From Sulfurospirillum sp. (GTDB lineage: Bacteria; Campylobacterota; Campylobacteria; Campylobacterales; Sulfurospirillaceae), in the NCBI GenBank assembly GCA_016744795.1, contig JADGDR010000006.1, forward strand, positions 124,001 to 188,000: DNA of 64,000 bases, read 5' to 3'. Below, piece by piece: positions 43,473-53,081 of the stretch (position 1 is the first letter of the stretch; each line of letters opens with the position of its first letter). The notes under the pieces are model-generated. The model was given only the letters and a program-made list of their open reading frames with translations, was not told the DNA's origin and did no database searches. The position numbers and the translations under genes were made by a program.

Positions 43473-45679
43473 TGGAAAAAATCCTTTCTCAGCTTGACTT
43501 ACAAGAGTATGTTTCTTCTTATGAAAACTACCTTTCACGAAAAAAACCTCTATTTTTAGAGGGAGATATTCACTTGCACCATAAACTTATATGTGAGCTT
43601 TTTAATCACCAAAGTATAAAATCAATTCCTGAGCTTATGAATCTAGATCGCTCAATTTCTATTATGCAAAAAAGTGGTGTTCTTAGAATTGAAGAAATAT
43701 ATGCATATGTTAAAGTTATTAATTATTTTTCATATTTAAAAAAAGCACTTTTGAGCGATGGTTTGGTTAATTGGATGCAAAAAATAGTTATACCTGAAAA
43801 TCTTTTTGATATATGTAATTACTTTAATGAAAAGGGAGAGTTTAAAAACTCTATTGATGAAACATTTGAGTCCATTAGTAGAAGTCTGCATCTTATTAAA
43901 GAAGATATGAGCCAAGCACTTAGACGAACTATGAGTGGTCAAAAAATAAGTACTTATTTAGTTGACAGACAAGTTCACTACATCAACAATCAAGAAGCAC
44001 TTCTTCTTCGTGGTGGTTTTAATCATGTTATAAAAGGTAGCGTGGTAGGACGAAGTAGTAGTGGTTTTTTTTATGTTACACCAGAGAGTATAACAAAGCT
44101 TAGGTCTAAACAAAGTGACTTGCTTTCAAAAAAAGAAGAACTGATTTATCAGTATTGTAAGTCTATCTCTACTATATTCTCAAAGTGTTTATTCTTTCTA
44201 AAGTTTATCAATAAAGAGTTCGATAGGTTTGATGCTTATCAGGCTAGGGTAAATTTTGCTAAAGATAGAGATATGGAGTTTATTTTACCAAAAAAGAGTC
44301 GTGAAATAAAGTTAGAAAAATTTTCACATCCAGCTCTAAGTGATCCTAAACCAATAAGTTTAGATTTTACTAAACAAGTTTTAATGATAACAGGTGTAAA
44401 TGCTGGTGGTAAAACGATGCTTCTAAAGTCAATTTTAAGTGCTGCATTTCTTTCAAAGTACCTTTTACCAATGAAAATAGACTCTAATAAATCTACAATA
44501 GGTTCTTTTAAAGAGTTATTTGCCATACTTGATGACCCTCAAAATGTAAAAAATGATATATCAACATTTGCAGGACGTATGACACAGTTTGCAGGTTTGT
44601 TTGGTAAACATTCGACCTTAGTTGGAGTTGATGAAATAGAACTTGGAACAGATGCCGATGAAGCAGCTAGTCTATTTAAAGTTATTATTGAAAAACTTAT
44701 AAAACGTGAAATGAAGATAGTTATTACAACACATCACAAAAGACTAGCAGCCCTTTTAGCTACAAATTCTCAAGTTGAACTTTTAGCCGCTATCTATGAT
44801 GAAAAAAATCAAAGACCAACTTATGGTTTTTTACAAGGTACTATTGGAAAAAGTTATGCTTTTGAGACAGCGTTAAGATACGGTGTTCCTGCTACTTTTG
44901 TAAGAGAAGCTAGGGAAGTTTATGGAGATGATAAAGAAAAGCTCAATGAACTTATTCAAAAAAATATAGATTTAGAACTCAAGATGAGAGAACAATCGAG
45001 TAAATTGCAGAATGAACTTGAAGATATAAAAAGACTAAAGACTAATCTAAAAGATGAAAAAGAACAGAGTAAAGATGAGTTTAATTCATTAAAATCTAAG
45101 ATGAATTTTGAGTATACAAAAGCCATTAAAGAAGCAAAAGAGGCTATTAAGACAAAAGACTCAAAAGAGGCTCATCGTCATCTGAACAAAGCACATGAGT
45201 ATAAAAAAGCAACACACAAAAGTAAATCTGTGGAACAAAAGGCGATACCTCTTAAAGTAGGTGATAGTATCAAATATAGTGGTTCGCGTGGAATACTAAA
45301 AAGCATAAAAAAAGATCAAGCTACGATAGAGTGTGATGGTATAACACTAAGAGTCCCTCTTGGGTCACTTAAAAGAAGTGGAAACTTACCTAAACAAAGT
45401 GCAAAATCAAGAGTAATGATATCAAAACAAAATGCTAATTCAACTGTAATTTTGGATCTTCATGGTCAACGCGGAGCTGAGGCGGTAGAGAACCTAGACA
45501 AATTCATATCTGATGCTCTAATAAATGGTTATGAGGAGTTGCATATTTATCATGGTATAGGTACTGGCAAATTAGCATATGCTGTAAGAGAGTTTTTGAA
45601 AACACATCCTAGTGTAGAAAGTTTTTGTGATGCACCTCCAAACAGAGGTGGATTTGGAGCTACTTTAGTAAAATTGTAA
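43472..45679 (+). CDS. mutS2: Endonuclease MutS2
   Basis: A 735-residue MutS2 protein. The ATPase has Walker A GVNAGGKTMLLKS (about 308-320), Walker B LVGVDEIELGTDADEAAS and ITTHHKRLA. A long coiled coil at about residues 490-590 leads to a KOW-like segment and the C-terminal Smr nuclease domain (LDLHGQRGAEAVENLDKF, then HIYHGIGTGKLAYAVREFL). MutS2 acts in recombination control and on stalled or collided ribosomes, not in mismatch repair. Length slightly below the typical 760-780. Last gene of the dapC-murC operon. Confidence 0.95.
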   Translation: MEKILSQLDLQEYVSSYENYLSRKKPLFLEGDIHLHHKLICELFNHQSIKSIPELMNLDRSISIMQKSGVLRIEEIYAYVKVINYFSYLKKALLSDGLVNWMQKIVIPENLFDICNYFNEKGEFKNSIDETFESISRSLHLIKEDMSQALRRTMSGQKISTYLVDRQVHYINNQEALLLRGGFNHVIKGSVVGRSSSGFFYVTPESITKLRSKQSDLLSKKEELIYQYCKSISTIFSKCLFFLKFINKEFDRFDAYQARVNFAKDRDMEFILPKKSREIKLEKFSHPALSDPKPISLDFTKQVLMITGVNAGGKTMLLKSILSAAFLSKYLLPMKIDSNKSTIGSFKELFAILDDPQNVKNDISTFAGRMTQFAGLFGKHSTLVGVDEIELGTDADEAASLFKVIIEKLIKREMKIVITTHHKRLAALLATNSQVELLAAIYDEKNQRPTYGFLQGTIGKSYAFETALRYGVPATFVREAREVYGDDKEKLNELIQKNIDLELKMREQSSKLQNELEDIKRLKTNLKDEKEQSKDEFNSLKSKMNFEYTKAIKEAKEAIKTKDSKEAHRHLNKAHEYKKATHKSKSVEQKAIPLKVGDSIKYSGSRGILKSIKKDQATIECDGITLRVPLGSLKRSGNLPKQSAKSRVMISKQNANSTVILDLHGQRGAEAVENLDKFISDALINGYEELHIYHGIGTGKLAYAVREFLKTHPSVESFCDAPPNRGGFGATLVKL

Positions 45680-45734
45680 TCTAGCGCAATTTTATGTATA
45701 ATAAACTAAGTTAAGTTATTATGAAAGGAACAAT

Positions 45735-47009
45735 TTGAAAAAAAATAGTATTAATATGAGTGATTACTGCTTAGAATTAGAAAATAAAGCATTAAAAGAG
45801 ATGCTCTATGTTGATAGCTTAACAGGTTTACCAAATATGCTTTTATATACAAAAGATATAGTAGATATCTCTCATCCAAAAGCTATTGTAGTTGATTTAG
45901 ATTCATTTAGTGACATAAATGAGTATTATGGAAGAAATATAGGAGATTTTGTTTTAAAAGAGGTAGCACAATCTATAAAAACTTATGCGAATAATGAAAA
46001 TATGAAAACATATAGGATGGATTCTGATGAGTTTTTACTTCTTAGTTCCGAAGTACTTGATATAGAAAAATACGAAAGAGTAGCAAGAGAGATGGTTGAG
46101 CTTCTTAAAACAAATGAGATTGCTATACCCAATTTAAATGAAAACATTGTAATAGATGCTACTATAGGTTTTTGTTTAGAGGATAAAGATACACTTAATA
46201 AAGCTCTTTTAGCATTAGATTATGCAAAAAAATCTCAGAGAGATTTTGCTTGTTATATTCATAGTATGGGTATTAGAAATAGTTATGAAGATAGATTAAA
46301 ATATACAAAGCTTATAAAACTAGCACTCAATAATGATAAGGTAATACCTTATTTTCAACCAATATTTGATAGAAATAAAAAAATAGTTAAGTATGAGACA
46401 CTTTCTCGTGTTGAAGATAAAGATGGTAAAGTTATAAGTCCCGGTTTTTTTATGACAACATCAAAAAAAGTAAGGCTTTATTCTATGATGACAAAAAAGA
46501 TTATAGATAAAAGTTTTAGTAAGATTTCAAAAACTGATAATTCTATATCTATCAATCTTTTAGCAAGAGATATGATGGATGGTGATATAAGCACTTATAT
46601 CTTTGAAAAGATGAAAAAGTATGGTGTTTCAAAACAGATTATATTCGAGATTTTAGAAGATGAAAGCATAGAAAATCATGAGAGAGTAGAAAATTTCATA
46701 AATAGAGCAAAACGACTTGGAGTTAGAATAGCAATAGATGATTTTGGAACAGGTTATAGTAACTTTTCATATCTTTTAAGCCTAAAACCAGACTATCTAA
46801 AGATAGATGGTTCTATAATCAAAAATATTGATAAAGATAAAAATTCACAAGCGATAGTAGCCGCTATAATCTCTTTTGCTAAGACTTTACATGTAAAGAC
46901 TATTGCTGAGTTTGTTCATTCTAAAGAAGTATATGAAAAATGCCATGAATTAGGTATTGATGAGTTTCAAGGGTTTTATTTAGGAGAACCATTATCAAAT
47001 TTGCTATAA
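45735..47009 (+). CDS. GGDEF-EAL protein with degenerate GGDEF, probable c-di-GMP phosphodiesterase
   Basis: A 424-residue cytoplasmic protein starting with TTG at 45735 (AAAGGAAC upstream). The GGDEF domain has DSLTGLPNMLLY and a changed active loop, MDSDEFLL instead of GGDEF, so it is probably inactive as a cyclase. The EAL domain has VKYETLSRV (ETL for EAL), SINLLARDM, AIDDFGTGYSNFSYL and LKIDGSIIKNI, then AEFVHSKE and GFYLGEPL. The metal-binding residues are mostly kept, so hydrolysis of c-di-GMP is possible. No sensor domain. Confidence 0.85.
   Translation: MKKNSINMSDYCLELENKALKEMLYVDSLTGLPNMLLYTKDIVDISHPKAIVVDLDSFSDINEYYGRNIGDFVLKEVAQSIKTYANNENMKTYRMDSDEFLLLSSEVLDIEKYERVAREMVELLKTNEIAIPNLNENIVIDATIGFCLEDKDTLNKALLALDYAKKSQRDFACYIHSMGIRNSYEDRLKYTKLIKLALNNDKVIPYFQPIFDRNKKIVKYETLSRVEDKDGKVISPGFFMTTSKKVRLYSMMTKKIIDKSFSKISKTDNSISINLLARDMMDGDISTYIFEKMKKYGVSKQIIFEILEDESIENHERVENFINRAKRLGVRIAIDDFGTGYSNFSYLLSLKPDYLKIDGSIIKNIDKDKNSQAIVAAIISFAKTLHVKTIAEFVHSKEVYEKCHELGIDEFQGFYLGEPLSNLL
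46886..46897. repeat. Copy of the TTTACATGTAAA palindrome (in the EAL gene)
   Basis: An exact copy, part of the full 14-base form CTTTACATGTAAAG at 46885-46898; it encodes TLHVKT in the EAL domain. Confidence 0.6.
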
Positions 47010-47035
47010 TAAGCTCTTTTTAAGGAGACCATAAA

Positions 47036-48133
47036 TTGACAACACAAGAACTATTTTTTAAGCTTTTACGTTATAAATCGATAACACCAGATGATGACGA
47101 AGCATTTTTTTTCATTGCTGATTATCTTTGCGAATATAAACATACTATCATAGATATAGAGGACACAAAAAATATTTTTATATATAAGCGGTTTGGAGAT
47201 GGCCCTCACCTTAGTTTCGCCGGGCATATTGATGTAGTGCCTGCTGGTGAGGGTTGGGATAGTGATCCTTTTGAGCCAACTTTAAAAGATGGTAAAGTTT
47301 ATGCTCGTGGCACACAAGATATGAAAAGTGGAGTTTGTGCATTTATTCAAGCTATGAAAAATACAAAAGAGTTCAATGGTACACTCTCAGCAATCTTAAC
47401 AAGTGATGAAGAGGGAGATGCAAAGTATGGGACTATAGAAGTACTAAAACATCTTAAAGAAATAGATTTTCTTCCAGATTATGCAATAGTAGCTGAGCCT
47501 ACAAGTGAAGAAAATTTTGGAGATGCTATTAAGATTGGACGACGTGGTTCAATAAATGGTTTTTTAAACATTGAAGGTAAACAAGGACATGCTGCTTATC
47601 CGCAAAAATCTGTGAATCCAATAAGTCAGATAGCTGTTTTTTTAGAAAAAATGACAGGTTATCATTTCGATGAAGGAGATGAAAATTTTGCTCCAAGTGA
47701 ACTAGTTGTAACAGATATTCGTTCTGGCATGGAAGTGACTAATGTAACTCCTGCAAATTTGAAGTTAATGTTCAATGTAAGAAATTCAACAAACACAACA
47801 AAAGATGATGTAAAAAAATATATTGAAGAGTTGTGTAATGGTTTAAATTATACTTTGAAACTAACACAAGGGTCTTTTCCTTTTGTTACATGTAAAGATA
47901 GTTTCATCGTTGAAACGATACAAAATGCACTTATAGACGTAACAGGGAAAAAAGCAAAATTATCGACTGCTGGTGGTACAAGTGACGCAAGATATATATC
48001 TCAGTTTGGGATAGACTCAATAGAGTGTGGAGTTATAAACGATACAATTCATGCTATAAACGAGAGATGTGGCATGGATGAGGTAAAAAAACTTGAAAAA
48101 GTATTTTTACATGTAATACAAAATTTTAGATAA
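47036..48133 (+). CDS. dapE: Succinyl-diaminopimelate desuccinylase
   Basis: A 365-residue M20 peptidase-family enzyme. It starts with TTG at 47036 after a strong AAGGAGACC site. Zinc ligands are in FAGHIDVVPAGEGW (His), GTQDMKSG (Asp), TSDEEGDAKYG (Glu-Glu) and the C-terminal HAINE. It releases LL-diaminopimelate for lysine and peptidoglycan. Its presence near the dapC-like gene and murC fits. ridA follows 14 bases on. Confidence 0.93.
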   Translation: MTTQELFFKLLRYKSITPDDDEAFFFIADYLCEYKHTIIDIEDTKNIFIYKRFGDGPHLSFAGHIDVVPAGEGWDSDPFEPTLKDGKVYARGTQDMKSGVCAFIQAMKNTKEFNGTLSAILTSDEEGDAKYGTIEVLKHLKEIDFLPDYAIVAEPTSEENFGDAIKIGRRGSINGFLNIEGKQGHAAYPQKSVNPISQIAVFLEKMTGYHFDEGDENFAPSELVVTDIRSGMEVTNVTPANLKLMFNVRNSTNTTKDDVKKYIEELCNGLNYTLKLTQGSFPFVTCKDSFIVETIQNALIDVTGKKAKLSTAGGTSDARYISQFGIDSIECGVINDTIHAINERCGMDEVKKLEKVFLHVIQNFR

Positions 48134-48147
48134 AAAGGAATGATGAA

Positions 48148-48522
48148 ATGAATTTTATTAGTACAGATAAGGCACCTGCAGCAATTGGTCCATATTCACA
48201 AGCATTAAGTGTAGGTGATATGATTTACACTTCTGGGCAAATTCCACTTAATGCTTATGGAGTTATAGTAGAAGGAGATGTAAGTATACAAACTAGACAG
48301 GTTTTACAAAACTTAAGCGAAGTTTTGAAAGAGGCGGGTAGTAGTTTAAATAAAGTGATAAAAACAACAATTTTTTTAGCTAATATGGAAGATTTTGCAG
48401 ATGTTAATAAAGTATATGCAGAGTTTTTTGGTACTCATAAACCAGCTCGTAGTACAGTAGCAGTTAAAACTTTACCATTAAAGGTAGATATAGAAATAGA
48501 AGCGATAGCAATTAAGGGTTAA
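48148..48522 (+). CDS. ridA: RidA family 2-iminobutanoate/2-iminopropanoate deaminase
   Basis: A 124-residue YjgF/RidA protein of standard length. Motifs: KAPAAIGPYSQALSVGDMIYTSGQIPL, then GSSLNKVIKTTIFLANMEDFADVNKVY, and the active-site Arg in KPARSTVAVKTLP (about residue 105). It clears reactive enamine/imine intermediates made by PLP enzymes. It follows dapE by 14 bases and has an AAAAGGAATG site. Confidence 0.95.
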   Translation: MNFISTDKAPAAIGPYSQALSVGDMIYTSGQIPLNAYGVIVEGDVSIQTRQVLQNLSEVLKEAGSSLNKVIKTTIFLANMEDFADVNKVYAEFFGTHKPARSTVAVKTLPLKVDIEIEAIAIKG

Positions 48523-48684
48523 TGTAATAATCTGTTTTTAAACTTAATTTTTATAGTTAAAGATATATCTATTAACTTTATTTAAGTTTAAAAGTTGACT
48601 ATAGTCTTTATCAATAATGACAGATTTTATAATAATTATTGTATGATTATAACACTAAAAATTTTAAGTTCAAGGACATATTTT

Positions 48685-50028
48685 ATGGTGAATAAACATT
48701 ATGAGGTCTTAGTTGTTGGTGGTGGGATTTCAGGGGCTGCTCTTTTTTATGAATTGGCTAAATATACTGATGTAAAAAGTATAGCACTCTTAGAAAAGTA
48801 TGAAGGTTTAGCAACTTTAAACTCAAAAGGAACTAGTAATTCTCAAACTATACACTGCGGAGATATTGAGACAAACTATACTGTAGAAAAAGCAAAAAGT
48901 GTAAAAAGAACAGCAAAAATGGTTGAAAAATACTGTTTACAATATGGTTATGAAAATGAGTTTATGTTTGCTCATCAAAAGATGGCAATTGGTGTAGGTG
49001 ATAAAGAAGTTGCTTATATGAGAAAGAGATATAAAGATTTTAAAGAGCTTTTTCCGTATCTTGAAGTTTTTGAAAAAGAGAAATTAAAAGAGATAGAGCC
49101 AAAGCTTGTTTTGGATGAGAATGGTAATGAGAGACCAGAAAGTATTGTGGGCGTAGGTGTGCAAAGTGGAGAGTGGAGTACAGTTGATTTTGGTAGAATG
49201 TCAGATAGCCTTGTTGAAAATGCACAAAAGATAGAAAGTGTTGTTACTGATGTATTTTTTAACTCACAAGTTACGAGTATAAAACAAGTAGGAAAAGTGC
49301 ATGAAGTAGAAGTAGGTGATGTAACTTATACTGCTGATTTTGTTGTAGTTAATGCTGGGGCACATTCACTATATCTTGCTCATAGAATGGGACATGGACT
49401 TGATTATGGGTGCCTTCCTATGGCTGGAAGTTTTTATGTAACTACGAAGAAAATTTTAAATGGAAAAGTATATATGGTGCAACATCCAAAACTTCCATTT
49501 GCTGCACTTCATGGTGATCCTGACATCCTTATAAATGGTTTTACGAGATTTGGTCCAACTGCCCTTGCTCTTCCAAAACTAGAGCGTTATCATGGAAACT
49601 CAACAATTATTGATTTTATAAAGACTTTAAGATTTGATAAAAATATTGTAAAGATTTTTTGGGATCTGTTATCTGATGGAGATATAAGAAGTTATATTTT
49701 AAGAAACTTTATGTTTGAAGTTCCTTATATAAATAAAAGACTTTTTGTAAAAGATGCTAGGAAGATTGTTCCTTCACTTCAAGTTGATGAAATAGAATAT
49801 GCTAAGGGCTTTGGTGGGGTTCGTCCTCAAGTACTTGATAAAAAGAATCAGAAGCTTATGTTAGGTGAAGCTAGTGTAAATCCACAAACAGGAATTATTT
49901 TTAATATGACTCCAAGTCCAGGAGCAACAAGTTGTTTAGGAAATGCGGAACGTGATGTAAAGCTTGTTTGTGAATATATTGGCAAAACTTTTAATCAAAA
50001 AGAGTTTGATAGGGAACTAGTTGAGTAA
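48685..50028 (+). CDS. mqo: Malate:quinone oxidoreductase-type FAD enzyme
   Basis: A protein of about 447 residues from the ATG at 48685, which has AAGGA nine bases upstream and puts the FAD motif at the usual place (EVLVVGGGISGAALF at about residues 7-21). An upstream TTG at 48595 would add 30 residues of unrelated sequence. Further family features: KGTSNSQTIHCGDIETNYT, VGVQSGEWSTVDFGRM, VNAGAHSLYLAHRMGHG, and NMTPSPGATSCLGNAE near the end. Mqo oxidises malate to oxaloacetate and passes electrons to quinone at the inner membrane, a link to dicarboxylate uptake. Another member of the FAD-dependent 2-hydroxyacid family is possible. Overlaps the next gene by eight bases. Confidence 0.85.
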   Translation: MVNKHYEVLVVGGGISGAALFYELAKYTDVKSIALLEKYEGLATLNSKGTSNSQTIHCGDIETNYTVEKAKSVKRTAKMVEKYCLQYGYENEFMFAHQKMAIGVGDKEVAYMRKRYKDFKELFPYLEVFEKEKLKEIEPKLVLDENGNERPESIVGVGVQSGEWSTVDFGRMSDSLVENAQKIESVVTDVFFNSQVTSIKQVGKVHEVEVGDVTYTADFVVVNAGAHSLYLAHRMGHGLDYGCLPMAGSFYVTTKKILNGKVYMVQHPKLPFAALHGDPDILINGFTRFGPTALALPKLERYHGNSTIIDFIKTLRFDKNIVKIFWDLLSDGDIRSYILRNFMFEVPYINKRLFVKDARKIVPSLQVDEIEYAKGFGGVRPQVLDKKNQKLMLGEASVNPQTGIIFNMTPSPGATSCLGNAERDVKLVCEYIGKTFNQKEFDRELVE

Positions 50029-50707
50029 TTCCCTTGATTTATATGCAAAAATAGAGCCTTTGATAGGTTTTTATGATGAGTATGAAACTTTGTACTCATC
50101 ATATTTACAACTTCTTTATCCTTTACATGTAGAGTCTGTTTTAGACATAGGTTGTGGTAATGGAAAACTTTTAAAACTTTTTGATGAAAATAATTTTGAT
50201 TCTTTTGGAATTGACAGAAGTTTGGAGATGATAAGAAGAGCTAAAAAACTTGGTGTTAAAGCAGAAACTATAGAGCTTGGAAATATAGATAAAGATTCAT
50301 TTGATTGTGCATTAGCTGTTGGTGATGTATTGAATTATATATGCGATGATGAACTAGACAAGTTTTTTGATGAAGTTAAACTGGTTGTAAAAGACGAGGG
50401 GTACTTTTTAGCAGATATCAATACCCAAGTTGGTTTTGAAGTAGCTGATGGAGTTATGGTTAAAGAGTTTGAGGATAAATTTTTATCGATTGAGGCTAAT
50501 TATGAAAGTGGTATTTTAGCAACAGACATAACACTTTTTGAGAAGAAAAATAAAAATTATGAAAAATCTTCAGGACAAGTTTTACAATATTTTCATGCAA
50601 AAGAGAGATTTGAAAATCTTAAAAGTTTTAGACTTGTAGCATCATCGCCAATCTCTATGTTTAGCGATGAAGATGAAAAGCTATTAATGCTTTTTCAAGT
50701 TATTTGA
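50021..50707 (+). CDS. SAM-dependent methyltransferase, class I
   Basis: A 228-residue methyltransferase starting with TTG inside the end of mqo. The SAM-binding motif is VLDIGCGNGKLLKLF (about 41-55), followed by SFGIDRSLEMIRRAKKLG and DCALAVGDVLNYI. The substrate is unknown; there is no sign of nucleic-acid target domains. Coupled to mqo by overlap and convergent with the next gene, overlapping its end by eight bases. Confidence 0.8.
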   Translation: MSNSLDLYAKIEPLIGFYDEYETLYSSYLQLLYPLHVESVLDIGCGNGKLLKLFDENNFDSFGIDRSLEMIRRAKKLGVKAETIELGNIDKDSFDCALAVGDVLNYICDDELDKFFDEVKLVVKDEGYFLADINTQVGFEVADGVMVKEFEDKFLSIEANYESGILATDITLFEKKNKNYEKSSGQVLQYFHAKERFENLKSFRLVASSPISMFSDEDEKLLMLFQVI

Positions 50708-51242
50708 CAAGTTTGCTTATTTCTTTAAAGACTTCATTTTTAGCACTTACACAAAGTTCAAATAAAAGCGATTCTGCCGTAGTTAGAATCGCTCCAGCTT
50801 GAATCATTCTTGTTATGGCAATCTCTTTGTCATTTGGATTTCTAGAGTTAATACAATCAGTTACTAAAATAGGTATAAACTCATCTTCAAGTAAGTCTAG
50901 GACACTTTGCATTACACATACATGAGCTTCTATTCCAAAAATAATAACAAATTTTTTATTTCTATCTTTTATTTTTTGCATAGTGGTCTTAGTTTTACAA
51001 CAACTAAAAGTTACTTTTTCATAAACTTGAGTATCTTCTAAAAGTTCTTTTATAGGTGAAATTGTATGACCTATTCCTTTTGGATATTGTTCATTTATAA
51101 TAAAAGGTATATTTAATAATTTCAGCCCTTTTATAAGTTTAATGGAATTTTTTAAGATTTCATCTTTGTTGTGTATATGAGGGAATAGTCTCTCTTGAAT
51201 GTCAATTACTATAGCTTGGGTTTGTTCTGTCTGAATACGCAT
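50700..51242 (-). CDS. Isochorismatase-family cysteine hydrolase
   Basis: A 180-residue hydrolase. The triad is visible: Asp in IVIDIQERLF (about 14), Lys in YEKVTFSCC (about 76) and Cys in GIEAHVCVMQSVLDLL (about 110). Members split isochorismate, nicotinamide or similar small amides; the exact substrate is open. The same-strand gene upstream (CheX-like) ends 8 bases away. Confidence 0.85.
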   Translation of the reverse strand: MRIQTEQTQAIVIDIQERLFPHIHNKDEILKNSIKLIKGLKLLNIPFIINEQYPKGIGHTISPIKELLEDTQVYEKVTFSCCKTKTTMQKIKDRNKKFVIIFGIEAHVCVMQSVLDLLEDEFIPILVTDCINSRNPNDKEIAITRMIQAGAILTTAESLLFELCVSAKNEVFKEISKLVK

Positions 51243-51250
51243 TTTTTTCC

Positions 51251-52294
51251 TTATTTTGTTATGTACATGTAAAATGGATTTGATTCAAGTTTCATATCTA
51301 TCCAGATACCATTATTTTGTGGTAAGGCACTAATTACAGTATTTATTGATGTATATGTTCTAGGTAAATCAAATAGTACTTTTATATTTTTTTTAGAAAG
51401 AGATGTTTTGGTACCACCTGTTATGATATTACAAAATTCACCTATACCATCACTAATTCCATCTATATCATTTTCATTCAATTCTTCACCAAGCATAGCT
51501 TCTATGGCAATAAGTGCAACATCTTTGGGAAAGACTAATACGAATTGCCCATCAATATCTCCTCTAAATTGCATAATTGAGCTGATTACGTCATTTTGTA
51601 TCTCTTTTTTAAAAGAGCAAATTGAGTGAGAAGTTTTTGTAGCTTTTAGTCCAGTCATTGTTTCAAGATTTTCTACTGCAATATCTGTAAATGTTGTTAG
51701 GTGTGATACAAGTTTTTTTGATAAGAGAAAACTTTTTTTCTTATTTTCTATTTTTTCTTCTGTTAAGTTGATTTTTGTTTGTGATACTGCAAAGTCTACA
51801 TTTGGATCAAAAATTTTCTCTTTAAACTCTTTCATATCTTTAGTATATAGTAGATTGTGTTCATATCGTGTAAGCATCGAAGCTTGTTTGTCTAGTTCTT
51901 TTTCATCTTCTCCATCATCAAACATAAGAACTTTTAATTGCTTTTTAAAGGTTTTTGTATTTAAAAAAAGTTTTGCTAACCCAAAAGTTTTAAATAGTTT
52001 TACATAAGTATTTTTAGTCTCTTTTTTTAATATTTTATATATTACTGTGGTGAACTCCCCTATACAAACAGGAGCATCTATAGTTGCTTTTACTTTGTGA
52101 AGTGTTTTGACTAACTCTTTTAAACTCTCTAACTCATAAGTTACATTTTCTAAGGAGATAAAAAGACCACTGAGTTTTCGTGAATTTATAGCTTCTCTCA
52201 TATTGTTTATCTCTTGTAGCAATAATTTGTTATTTCTGGTATTGATTTTACCTTCGTAAGTGAAATAGACAATTTTTTCTTTTATACTTTTCAT
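51251..52294 (-). CDS. CheX-like phosphatase domain protein with STAS-like N-terminus
   Basis: A 347-residue protein in three parts. Residues 1-115 read as a STAS-like domain (IVYFTYEGKINTRNNKLLLQEI, LSGLFISLENVTYELESL). A linker (about 116-200) has a receiver-like core (LKVLMFDDGEDEKEL) without a normal Asp site. Residues about 205-347 are a CheX domain with the phosphatase signature SDGIGEFCNIITGGTKTSL, where Glu and Asn act on phosphorylated CheY. It probably resets chemotaxis signalling. The neighbouring two-component and chemoreceptor genes fit. The combination is uncommon to my knowledge. Confidence 0.75.
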   Translation of the reverse strand: MKSIKEKIVYFTYEGKINTRNNKLLLQEINNMREAINSRKLSGLFISLENVTYELESLKELVKTLHKVKATIDAPVCIGEFTTVIYKILKKETKNTYVKLFKTFGLAKLFLNTKTFKKQLKVLMFDDGEDEKELDKQASMLTRYEHNLLYTKDMKEFKEKIFDPNVDFAVSQTKINLTEEKIENKKKSFLLSKKLVSHLTTFTDIAVENLETMTGLKATKTSHSICSFKKEIQNDVISSIMQFRGDIDGQFVLVFPKDVALIAIEAMLGEELNENDIDGISDGIGEFCNIITGGTKTSLSKKNIKVLFDLPRTYTSINTVISALPQNNGIWIDMKLESNPFYMYITK

Positions 52295-52349
52295 AATTAT
52301 ACTGTAGCTAAGAAATCATTATATAATATTGAATTGGGTATGATAAGAG

Positions 52350-53081
52350 ATGATTGATTATGATAAAGTATATAATTTAACAAAAGACTTCACTATTTTA
52401 TATGTTGAAGATGATATATCTTTTTTAAAAGAGACAAAAAGGGTCTTTACAGAACTTTTTTATAAAGTAGATACTGCAAGTAATGGAGAAGAAGGATTAG
52501 TTAAATATAAAGAGTATTTAAATACAAAAAAAATCCCTTATGATTTAGTAATTACAGATATCTGTATGCCATTTATGAATGGAATAGAATTAACAAAAGA
52601 GATATATAAAATCAACAAAAATCAACAAATCATAGTTATATCAGCATATGATGAATCAAAGTATCTTTTAGAATTGTTAAATATGGGTATAGAACAATTT
52701 TTAGTAAAACCTATTAATCTTGATATTTTATTAAGTGTTCTTTTGAATTCTAGCTCAAAAATCAAAATAAATTATGATATTCAAAAAAATAATAAAATAG
52801 TAAAGCTAAAAAATGGTTTTTTGTGGGATATAAATAACTTATCACTTTTAAAAGATGAAAAAATTGTAAAATTAACAAAAAAAGAGACTTTTTTGATGCA
52901 AATTTTAATCAAAAATGAATGTAGGGTTTCAACATTCGATGAGATATTAAATACTATCTATGATGAACCACAAATAATTTCAGATGAAATTTTAAAACCT
53001 CTTGTATCAAGATTAAGAAAAAAAATACCAAAGCAGACTATTGAAAATATCTATGGTTTAGGATATAGGTTAATTTTTTAA
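52350..53081 (+). CDS. OmpR-type response regulator of the glycerate region
   Basis: A 243-residue regulator. Receiver: YVEDDISFLKET, the phosphorylation Asp in LVITDICMPFMNGIE (about 70), VISAYDES and FLVKPI. The C-terminal winged helix has KLTKKETFLMQILIKNECRV, PLVSRLRKKIPKQ and NIYGLGYRLIF. It is very like the regulator at 15562 in plan. The gene is tail-to-tail with the kinase at 53078, overlapping it by four bases, an arrangement that still suggests a pair. Confidence 0.85.
   Translation: MIDYDKVYNLTKDFTILYVEDDISFLKETKRVFTELFYKVDTASNGEEGLVKYKEYLNTKKIPYDLVITDICMPFMNGIELTKEIYKINKNQQIIVISAYDESKYLLELLNMGIEQFLVKPINLDILLSVLLNSSSKIKINYDIQKNNKIVKLKNGFLWDINNLSLLKDEKIVKLTKKETFLMQILIKNECRVSTFDEILNTIYDEPQIISDEILKPLVSRLRKKIPKQTIENIYGLGYRLIF

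Noticed and set aside
48595-48684. Longer N-terminus for the mqo product from a TTG start
   Set aside because: It adds 30 residues before the FAD motif, lacks a ribosome site, and the ATG at 48685 has AAGGA at good spacing.
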